From assembly GCA_032718475.1 (NCBI GenBank), contig JAUCBJ010004754.1, forward strand, positions 1 through 35,180: a stretch of 35,180 bases of DNA. The letters are read 5' to 3'. The stretch is from Nemertoderma westbladi (Eukaryota > Xenacoelomorpha > Nemertodermatida > Nemertodermatidae). A program made the translations under genes and the position numbers. Position 1 is the first letter of the stretch; each line of letters begins with the position of its first letter. The notes beneath the pieces are model-generated. The model saw only the letters and a list, made by a program, of their open reading frames with translations. It was not told the origin of the DNA and did not search any database. This document shows positions 20,441 to 28,900 of the stretch, piece after piece.

Positions 20441-20576
20441 TCCCATCATCGGTTAGAATGATCATACATGAAGTTTGCATCTGTGACCTGCTCTGTGACG
20501 GACGTAAAACGCAAAAGTCGCCAGAGCATGTCATGCGGTTAGTTGGCGATATTGTCTACCAACGCCAGTAGTAGGG

Positions 20577-20861
20577 TCTTGGGCGGCTCTGTGGCACTTG
20601 GACCCCACTGACACCCAATTATCACCCTATGGGTGTCATTGGGTGTCATTGGCGCCAGACTGTCTGGGTGACACCTCCCAATTAGGCTAATTAGACCCTA
20701 ATTGACAGGTGTCATCAATTAATTAGTACAATTAAACCCTAACAGGTGTCATATGACTCCTAATTAGGGTTTAATTGATTATCCTAATTAATCAGACTGA
20801 TTAGCGCCCTGACACACAATGGGCATCAGTGTTGTCCAAGTGTCGCAGAGCCGGCTCAAGA
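20577..20861. mobile_element. 285-bp foldback / MITE-like element with long imperfect TIRs
   Basis: The left end TCTTGGGCGGCTCTGTGGCA is matched by the reverse complement of the right end (TCTTGAGCCGGCTCTGCGAC), and similarity continues inward (CACTTGGAC..CACTGA). The interior is also rich in complementary words (GACACCTGTTAGGG, CTAATTAGGGTTTAATTG), so the whole element can fold back. No ORF is present. I could not identify a target-site duplication or superfamily. Confidence 0.75.
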
Positions 20862-21222
20862 GGGTGTCATAAGTGACACCGCAGCTCTTTTATTCATTAT
20901 TACCTATTTATTTATATTTAATTTTAAATTAATTAATTGTACTTTATTTTAGATTTACCAATAATTAGTTTTATATATTGGTTTCTATATAACCTCATGG
21001 ACTTTCATCTCGTTATACTTAGACATAGGGTATACAGCTCCCTTACTGGTAACTAATTACTCCAGACAGCTTTATCGTTGACCTTTGACCTCCAATTAGC
21101 TTTAACCAAGCAACAGCTTATTAATAATAGTTACTTTAATATACTTTAAACTTTAATATACTTTAAATAATACTTTAATAACTAATTACTCTTACCTATA
21201 TCCAACCGTCTGCAGTTCCATA
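20862..21222. other. AT-rich spacer, nothing recognised
   Basis: Between the foldback element and the CTCF-like repeat array. It holds short AT-rich repeats of ACTTTAATATACTTTAA near 21130-21180 and no ORF or motif that I can support. Confidence 0.5.
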
Positions 21223-21853
21223 GTCTGCCGCTAGAGGGCGTATGATCTGAAAATTAACATCTTCTCTAACTTTGCTATTTTCATTCCGAATGGGTTTAAA
21301 CTCGGTAGGCATCTACTACGGCATAGGCCATATCTTTTGCGGAGCCATAGAGTAGTCTGAAGTTCCCCAGTCTGCCGCTAGAGGGCGTATTATTTAAAAA
21401 TTAACATCTTCTCTAACTTTGTTATTTACAATCCGCAAATCTATGAAGTTATATTGCTTAAGGGTTCTAAGGGGCGAGCCATGAGGCAAGATGTTTGAGG
21501 CTTATTTAGATATATTATTACTTAATTTGACCCCCCAATCGGCATCTACTACGGCATAGGCCATATCTTTTGCGGAGCCATAGAGTAGTCTGAAGTTCTC
21601 CTGTCTGCCGCTAGAGGGCGTATTATCTGAAAATTAACATCTTCTCTAACTTTGTTATTTACAATCCGCAAATCTATGAAGTTATATTGCTTAAGGGTTC
21701 TAAGGGGCGAGCCATGAGGCAAGATGTTTGAGGCTTATTTAGATATATTATTACTTAATTTGACCCCCCAATCGGCATCTACTACGGCATAGGCTATATC
21801 TTTTGCAGAGTCACAGAGTAGTCTGAAGTTCCCCAGTCTGCCGCTAGAGGGCG
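21223..21853. repeat. 233-bp tandem repeat, about 2.6 units
   Basis: GTCTGCCGCTAGAGGGCG occurs at 21223, 21370, 21603 and 21836 (spacings 147, 233, 233). The units also share TTAACATCTTCTCTAACTTT, GGCATCTACTACGGCATAGG and the phrase GGGGCGAGCCATGAGGCAAG. The first unit is shortened by an internal deletion. The 233-bp units are nearly identical, which implies recent duplication or homogenisation. Confidence 0.95.
21228..21853 (+). promoter_or_regulatory. Four CTCF-like motifs in one orientation
   Basis: CCGCTAGAGGGCG stands at 21228-21240, 21375-21387, 21608-21620 and 21841-21853. It fits the bilaterian CTCF core (CCASYAGRKGGCRS) at all positions except A to G at the third, and G is common there. 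All four sites point the same way and all are invariant over 13 bases. Binding is inferred from the motif only; the motif may be conserved just because the repeat is young. Confidence 0.45.
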
Positions 21854-21957
21854 AAATGTCTCAAAGTGAAAACCATACGGTAGCCATGAATTGGTTACTA
21901 GGCAATAATACTGCATTTTGCAACGTTAGGCCTATTGCTAACCAAATGAAAACTGCC

Positions 21958-22034
21958 CTGGTTCATGCAGGGATCGAACCCATGACATACGGGAGATGTG
22001 AATTCAACGCAACCACTACACCAAGGTGGAACAG
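21958..22034 (-). other. tRNA-like sequence (SINE head or tRNA pseudogene)
   Basis: On the minus strand the 77 nt contain an A box TTGGTGTAGTGG and a perfect B box GGTTCGATCCC about 30 nt later. The ends (CTGTTC and GAACCAG) can pair in part. A clean cloverleaf is not visible and no anticodon is assigned. It lies 105 bp after the last CTCF-like site. Confidence 0.6.
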
Positions 22035-22099
22035 TAACCTTCGAATTTGTTCGTTGACGTTCGAATTTGTAAGACTCTCATTTAAGACCTGACACAGAC

Positions 22100-22563
22100 T
22101 ATGCCTCACTGAGGCACTGAGGCATAGGCTATGCCTCACTGAGGCATAGAATATGACTCACTGAGGCACTGAGGCATAGACTATGCCTCACTGAGGCATA
22201 AACTATGCTTCACTGAGGCATAGACTATGCCTCACTGAGGCATAGACTATGCCTCATTGAGGCACTGAGGCATAGACTATGCCTCACTGAGGCATAGACT
22301 ATGACTCACTGAGGCATAGACTATGCCTCACTGAGGCATAGACTATGCCTCACTGAGGCATAGACTATGACTCACTGAGGCATAGACTATGCCTCACTGA
22401 GGCACTGAGGCATAGACTATGACTCACTGAGGCATAGACTATGCCTCACTGAGGCATAGACTATGACTCGCACTGAGGCATAGACTATGACTCGCACTGA
22501 GGCATAGACTATGCCTCACTGAGGCATAGACTATGCCTCACTGAGGCATAGACTATGCCTCAC
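22100..22563. repeat. 22-bp satellite of palindromic units, about 20 copies
   Basis: The unit is ACTGAGGCATAGACTATGCC plus TC. TGAGGCATA and TATGCCTCA are reverse complements around a 3-base centre, so each unit is itself a palindrome. Variants include GACTCA for GCCTCA and occasional extra GAGGCACT blocks. The last unit runs without a gap into the left TIR of the neighbouring mobile element (CCTCACCATGG). Two units recur at 24648-24705 beyond the element's right end. Confidence 0.97.
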
Positions 22564-23143
22564 CATGGACGGGCTTTACCACTGTACTCGCATCTGCTGC
22601 CTCATTGGCTGCTCGATGCCTCAGATTAAGGGTCTAAAGCCTTCAAGCTGATCATTTGCTTAGTTTTCTAATTAGAAGGTCGTGAGTTCGAACCCTAGAA
22701 GAGCATTATTCTTTTTCCTAGCTCTCGGCTAACTCTAGTATACACTAGCTTTGACTCTCCCAGCTATAGTGATAGTATGCAACCTTGGGAGTTAATGCGG
22801 TCTTACGAGTAAAGGCCAAGAGATTAGACTTCAGGTTGCCTCTATTGGTTCATTCTTCTTAACTTTATAAAATAACTCAACCCTTATTTAAAGTTTTAAA
22901 AATTATGACTTAGTCGACCAATTTTCCAAAGTATATTATAAAAACATATAATTTCTTGAATAAATAGACCTAATAGTAATAAATATTGTGGGGTAAATAC
23001 ATTTATAATACTAATATAATTATTATGGATAAATAGTCCTAATACTAATATAATTGTTATGGATAAATAGTCCTAATACTAATATAATTGTTTTGGATAA
23101 ATAGCCCTAATACTATTATGAAAGGAACTCAAACAAACAAATG

Positions 23144-24197
23144 TCAATAGCGTCGTCCTGCGCGGGCATTTACTGAACGAGAGTTTTTTATCATAGGTCT
23201 TCGAAAATTAGTAAAAGCTGGTTGATTTACTTTACTTTCATCTTCCTCATTACCCAACTGTTTCTTAATTTTATTCAATTGTTCATTAATTTTCAGTAAT
23301 TTACTTTTATTTCCCAGAACCTGTCTTAATATCTCTTCTCTATTTTCCTCATTTTCTTCCATTTGTTTAATAAATTTCCGCATTTGATTTTTGTTTCCTA
23401 ATATTTGTCTCAATATCTCTTCTTTATTTTCATCATTCTCTTCTAAATGTTTAATAAATTTCTGTAATTTAATTTTACTTCCTAGAACTTGGGTCAATGT
23501 CGCCTCTTTATTTTCTTCATTTTCCTTCAAATGTTTAATAATTTTCCGCAATTGATTCTTATTTCCAAGTAATTGCCTCTTTATTTCCTCATTATCATCA
23601 TTTTCATCCTCTTCTCCACTTTCCTGATCTTCACTTTCTTCACCCTCTTTCTGACCTTCACTTTCTTCATCCTCTTCCCCGCCTTCACTTTCTTCATCCT
23701 CTTCCCTGCTCTTCACTTTCTTCATCCTCTTCCTGTTCTTCACTTTCTTCATTCTCTTCCTGACCTTCGCTATCTTCACCCTCTTCTTGACCTTCACTTT
23801 CTTCATCCTCTTCCTGATCTTCACTTTCTTCGTTCTCAACTTCACTCTCTTCAACTTCATCCTGACCCTCACTATTTTCATTCTCCATCTCATCATCCTC
23901 TTCTTCTCCATCTTTCTCACTCAAATTTTCCTCATTTTCTAGGGGTAACTGTTTTTGTATCCCTTTCAAAATATTCATAACTTTATGAAATTTACTTTCC
24001 ATTGTCTGTTTTATATTTAATATATCACGCTCATCTCTCTTTTTCTTTTCATCTTCACTAAAAATATCTTCGGATTTTTTAAATTTTTTTGGTAATGGAG
24101 CCATTAGTTTTTCCTTTCTATGTGTTTCCATATGACGAGATAAATTGTCTTGTCTCATTTCTTTATTACAAACCAAACAACTTTCATGTCTATGCAT
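23144..24197 (-). pseudogene. C2H2 zinc-finger, acidic-repeat, coiled-coil protein; one-base frameshift
   Basis: The frame starts at 24197 (MHRHESCLVC). Residues 7-26 form a single C2H2 finger, CX2CX11HX3H (Cys7, Cys10, His22, His26). A basic linker (KKFKK) and a helical segment follow, then an acidic low-complexity region (residues about 93-167) of SEGQEEDEE-type repeats. Near 23703-23708 one repeat unit has an extra C relative to its neighbours; the frame stops at 23694 and the protein continues in the next frame to 23144. That second part has three full 28-residue repeats and a partial fourth, starting LGNK and ending ILRQ-like. Twenty-eight residues equal four heptads, which suggests a coiled coil. 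The C terminus is basic (NARAGRRY). The total would be about 350 residues. The indel may be a sequencing error in low-complexity DNA or a real mutation. No enzyme domain is visible; DNA or RNA binding by the finger is an inference. It is the only gene within the TIRs. Confidence 0.75.
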
Positions 24198-24367
24198 TAT
24201 ATAGCAATGTCAATTGATAATATTGAATTTTAGCTAAATGATTTTACAAAATTTTAAATAAATTAAACTTTTATGAAAATAAATAAAACTTTTTAATATA
24301 AAACTTAGAGAATGACTGGGAATGCGTTGAACGGGGGTTATTATAGAGGGAGGCTAGAATGGATTAT

Positions 24368-24435
24368 CCAATCAGAGTGCGAGGGTGAGTTAGGCAGCCA
24401 ATCAGGACTCGAGGGAGGAAAGTTAGACAGCCAAT
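24368..24435 (-). promoter_or_regulatory. Three CCAAT boxes upstream of the zinc-finger gene
   Basis: CCAATCAG (24368), CCAATCAG (24398) and CCAATGAG (24431) lie 30 and 33 bp apart, about three helical turns. Relative to the minus-strand gene they read ATTGG, at about 170-235 bp before its ATG. Multiple CCAAT boxes at this spacing are typical of NF-Y promoters. The outer one is part of the right TIR, and the left TIR carries the same ATTGGCTG, so both ends could bind the factor. Binding is inferred only. Confidence 0.5.
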
Positions 24436-24647
24436 GAGAGAGTAGATGCGAGTACAGTGGTAAAGCCCATCCATAGTGAGATAACGTCACACTAACTCTC
24501 AAGGATAGTTATACTCACCATTCAAATATCCCTCGCAAACCAGATTCCCCCCCAGCATCTAAAGTATTCCACTTCAATGCAAAATATATAGAGCTTTAGT
24601 TGGATTTGAACCTGTGCTTGTAAACTTTTTTGTGCTCGTATATTGAA

Positions 24648-24705
24648 GTGAGGCATAGTCTATGCCTCAGTGCCTCAGTGAGGCATAGTCTATGCCTCAC
24701 TTTGT
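24648..24705. repeat. Two palindromic satellite units beyond the right TIR
   Basis: GTGAGGCATAGTCTATGCCT occurs twice with CAGTGCCTCA between them. It is the same palindromic unit as at 22100-22563, here with GTC instead of GAC at the centre, i.e. the other orientation. About 167 bp of unrelated sequence separates it from the right TIR. Confidence 0.93.
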
Positions 24706-25985
24706 CTCAAATTTTTAAATATAATTCCCTGACAATTCAAGAAAAAAATGAAATTTCCTGACAATTCCAGGTTTTCCAGGTGAGTGGCAACTCTAAAAAA
24801 AGTTTACATCTATATTCTGCTTAAGATCAAAATGTTTCAAATACACAGTTTAAGAGGGAAAAAGTCAGCTATTTCACCATTTGATACTATCTAATCTAAT
24901 ATATATAAATCTGCTCATTTTGTATGTATACAGTATATGTATGTATGTAAAGCTGTGGCCCGAAGTGCCACAGGCATTCTAGTATTATATAAAAATGTTG
25001 GTTGGTCAGATAACGGATGGTTTTATGTAACATATGAATTAACTCAAATTGTAATTCAATTTGTTCAATATCCTTTCCAAAACTCGAAAGAAGATAGGGA
25101 GGGGACGATAAGATTTAAGTGATTTGGAAAAATTAAAAAAATTTCTTTGTCATATATTTGAAATTCCAGAATTGAAAATAGTCTAATTTTTTTCTATTGA
25201 TTGGAGTCAGCGTATCAATATTGCCTAGAAAAAGTGCTTTCGGGCAAATTTTTTTTTGAGCAATCATCAAAATTCCACAAAAAGTGGAAAGATCAAAATT
25301 CCAAAATGGCCAATTTAGTAAAAAAATTGGCCTTTTTTTGCCCCCCCCCCCACGGCACCTGAAGATTCATTTTTTCAATAAAACAATGTATAGCGGACAT
25401 GTAGAACTCAATTCCCCCCCCCCCCAAATTGATCGAGGCGTAGACCTGAAATATTGAGAAGGTAGGTTTAACTCCCTTTAATGATTAAAAGAGGAACGGT
25501 CTTGATACGATTCATAGTAACAGACCTAGAGCTCTTTCGAAATTGGCTCTAATTGACCAAAATTGGCGCCGTAATGTCTACGACTTGCCCATAGCCGACT
25601 ACTACATGCCTTCTGGCTGGAATTTTCAGAGAACATGCCCAGACTGCCGGCGCGTTTGTGGTATAAGTTTCAAGCCCATAGACCTAATAGGCTAGGAGCC
25701 GCGGTACATCGAAAAATAGCGATTTGTGATAATTTTGTTACTCGCCACGGGGAGTATTGTTTATTAAATGTTCTTTACGTCGTTAGGGTGTATTTGTTTT
25801 GTAGAATAATTTCATAGAAACAATAAAATTAGGCCTATATTTGTGAAACTTGTTACGGAGTTAGACCAAAATGAAATATAATAAGTAAAATCAAATCATT
25901 TAGCACGTAATAATCACTTGTATTAAATGAAACAAAACCAACACCGATTGCGAACTAAACCCAGAGAGTGGAACCGAACCGAACC
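24706..25985. other. Intergenic and 3' flank of IleRS
   Basis: AT-rich. It contains a near-duplicate of TTTCCTGACAATTC (about 24727 and 24755), runs of 11 C (25341-25351) and 12 C (25414-25425), and no gene that I can support. The ORFs at 24937-25122 and 25635-25817 have no recognisable motif. On the minus strand AATAAA at 25760-25765 is a candidate poly(A) signal for IleRS, about 220 bp past its stop. There is no poly(A)-derived tract at the gene's 3' side. Confidence 0.55.
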
Positions 25986-28900
25986 TTATCTGCAAGTCGC
26001 ATAGAGAATGGAACCGTGTAAACCAATAACATCTGTGGTGCGTCCTATCTCATTGGTGCATCCCATATCCGTGTACAACCTCACCCCAACAACCCCCAAT
26101 GCGTCCCCAGCTAACGAAATCAATGACGTCACAGAATCAATGGCGCTACCACCAGCGGGGTTCTCTAACAGAACCGTAGCCTTAATTACAGCCCCACGAG
26201 GTGGACGCAGTTCCAAGTTAACAAACTTACAATACGGATAAACGGTAGCATCGCCCGAGGCTTCAGCTGTTCGACCCCTTACTAGAGTCACATCCAATTC
26301 GAACATTGATTTATCGGCCCCGGAGGAGAGCGAGTTCGATTGGATGGGGAAGATTTCCTGGACTAGAAGTTCTTTACGAGTATCAACTGGGTACTGTAGT
26401 ACGGGTTGTTTCAGCGCTGTTTCAAGGTAATCTAAGTGCGTTGTTAGGATGTTGTCTAGGTACCCGCCTTTAGGTTTGGTATCGCAATAGACAGTAATCT
26501 CGTCGCTAGGCAGTAGATGGGCTTTCTTCCGCAGCTTCTGCACCCTACTAACAATCTCCCTGGCAACACCCTCGTCTACCATCGACTGGTCCTGTTTAAC
26601 ATCCAGGAGAACCAACATACCCTGACCAGAAACAGCTTCGTAATCAGCATCCACATCACTAGAAGTCACATCGAACGCGTATTTAACGCTGACGTCATCC
26701 GAAGTCAACATATAACCCTCTATAACCATCTCCCCATCCACCTGGAATGTCTCCAGCTCAACTTCGCTCAAATCTTTAACTGCGTTGGCAACTTTCTTCA
26801 TATCGCCTTTCAACCGACTACCAAGAGTTTTATAATTCGGTTCGGCTTTTAGAACGACACCGAATTTCCCTTTATCCGCAGACAAACTCACCGATTTTAT
26901 ATTCAACTCTTCGGTTATATAAGACACCATGGACGAAACTTCAGACAAACATTGTTTATCTTTGTGGATAACAATGAGTTCTCGTAACGGGTATTTAATG
27001 GGCAATGTTCTTCTATCCCGAGCCACTCGTCCCAACTCAATCACTAACTGCATTGACGCAACGCAACCTTCAATGTGTTTATTTATCAGCGAGTTAACAG
27101 GCTGCGGTAAGGATTCGTAATGGACGCTATTGAATTCTAACTGACCGACTTCAGGCAGTAAATGTCGCAGATTCTGGAACATAAGTTCCGTAAGAAAGGG
27201 AGTGAAGGGGGCCATAATACGACAGAGAAGGTAAACCACGTTGAATAGCGTCTGTAGAGCGTCGAGTTGGTCTTCTGGGTTGGTATCGCCTTTAAGACGG
27301 CGGCGGGAGAAACGGACGTACCAGTTAGTGAGGCTCTCGATAAACTTAACGAGTCGAGGGACGACCGTGTAGAGTCGGTAGGCTTCCATCTCGCGATGGA
27401 CAAAAGCAATGAGAGACTGTGTGAAGGACAATATCCAGCGATCCAACGGGTTCGCTGGTAACTTACTCGTATCAGAGAAGATTACCAAAGGGGCTCGGAC
27501 TTCCAATCCGAGGTAGTTCTGTATGAGGAACCGGTAAGCGTTGTACCAGGGTAGGAAGACGTCCTTGAGGACATCCTTAACGCCTTCCTCTTTGAATCGG
27601 AGAGTGTCCGCCCGGACAACCGGACTGTTTATCAGGTACAGACGGAGTGCGTCGGCCCCGTACTTGTGGACAACCTCCATGGGGTCCGGGTAGTTCCTCA
27701 GACGTTTCGACATCTTCGTTCCGTCCGATGCGAGAACCAACCCGTTGACAATGAGGTTCTTAAAGGGCGGTTTATCGAAGAGAGCGGTCGATAGAACCAG
27801 GAGGGTGTAGAACCACCCGCGAGTCTGGTCCACTCCCTCCGCTATGAAGTCCGCAGGGAAACATTCCTCAAACGATTCCTTATTCTCGAAGGGGTAATGA
27901 GCCTGGGCGTAGGGCATCGAGCCGCTCTCGAACCAGCAGTCGAAGACCGCGGATATCCGACGCAAGGGTTCGCCCCCGGGCCTCGCCGAAGGGATGGTCA
28001 ACCCGTCGACGACCTCCCGATGCAGGTCGGACACCCGGACGCCGGACAGCCGCTCCAACTCGGCGATGGAGCCGACGCAGACCACCTCCTCGCCGTCGGC
28101 CGAGACCCACAGCGGGATGGGGGTGCCCCAGTAGCGGTCCCGGGAGACCGCCCAATCGCGCGCCTCCCGCAGCCAGTTGGCGAAGCGCTTCTCCTTGACG
28201 AACTCCGGGACCCAGTAGGTCGCCTTGTTGTTGGCTAGCAACCGCTCGGACATCTGTTCAACCCGGATGAACCAACTGGGGACCGCCTTGTAGATCAACG
28301 GCGTCTCGGAACGCCAACAGAACGGGTAGCTGTGGTTCATGGAGCTCTGATGGACGAGTCTCCCTCGAGATTTAAGCGACTTCATTATAAGTTTATCAGC
28401 GTCTTTAACGAACATCCCCGCGTAATCGACTACCTCCTCTGTAAACCGACCGGTCTCGTCTACCGGACACACGATCTTCCCGTCCTTCGCGATGACCCCG
28501 TCTCTCAAACACACTCGGTTGTCGTCCACCCCGAAGTAGGGCGCCTGTTGGACCACCCCGGTTCCCGAATCTGACGTCACGTATCGATCGTTTAGCACCC
28601 GGAAAGCGCCGGTACTTCGCCGATTTTCGAAGTACGGGAATATCGGTTGGTACTCGAGGTTCTCCAGAGCCTTCCCCTTCATCCTATCCAGCACTGTGTA
28701 CTCCGAGTCGCTCTTAAACAACGCGGACAATCTCGCCTCCATCATAATATAAACCGACTGCGTCGCGTTGTCGCGAATCTTTACGTAAACCAACTCGGGG
28801 TGCACGCAAAGGGCAAGGTTGCTAGGCAACGTCCACGGCGTGGTGGTCCACGCGATGAGAGCGACGTTCGGGTCGCTAAGCAACGGGAAACTGACAATAA

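Larger units (their letters stand above)
22559..24480. mobile_element. TIR element of about 1.9 kb carrying a zinc-finger/coiled-coil gene
   Basis: The left end (22559-22611) and the reverse complement of the right end (24428-24480) match over 53 bp with about five differences. Both contain GGGCTTTACCACTGTACTCG and then CATCT..CTCATTGGCTG. Between them is one gene on the minus strand and no recognisable transposase. The element would therefore be non-autonomous or of a type I do not know. The exact outer edge is uncertain because CTCAC is both the start of the match and the end of the satellite unit. I found no convincing target-site duplication (GACTATGC on the left, ATAACGTC on the right). 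Confidence 0.8.

Noticed and set aside
22670-22712. tRNA-like word GTGAGTTCGAACCC inside the TIR element
   Set aside because: There is a B-box-like core, but no A box at the right distance and no pairing T stem.
23700-23710. Programmed ribosomal frameshift in the zinc-finger gene
   Set aside because: No canonical slippery heptamer with a downstream structure; the extra base within a repeat unit is better explained by an indel or base-call error.
23720-23920. Basic N-terminal part (RKMEKKRMMRWRMK...) of the minus-strand frame ending at 23144
   Set aside because: It is the out-of-frame reading of the acidic repeat; the real frame reaches the coiled-coil part through the one-base indel.
23573-23980. 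135-codon plus-strand ORF rich in Phe, Leu and His
   Set aside because: It is the antisense of the acidic repeat of the minus-strand zinc-finger gene and only reflects the CTTCTTCATCC-type repeat.
24590-24625. tRNA-like word GGATTTGAACCTG near the palindromic units
   Set aside because: Only a partial T-arm look; no A box or acceptor pairing.
25635-25817. 60-codon plus-strand ORF downstream of IleRS
   Set aside because: No recognisable motif, no supporting context; its size is expected by chance.
27880-28238. Open frames on both strands within the IleRS gene (91 and 113 codons)
   Set aside because: They coincide with the GC-rich part of the IleRS frame, where stop codons are rare; they have no domain of their own.
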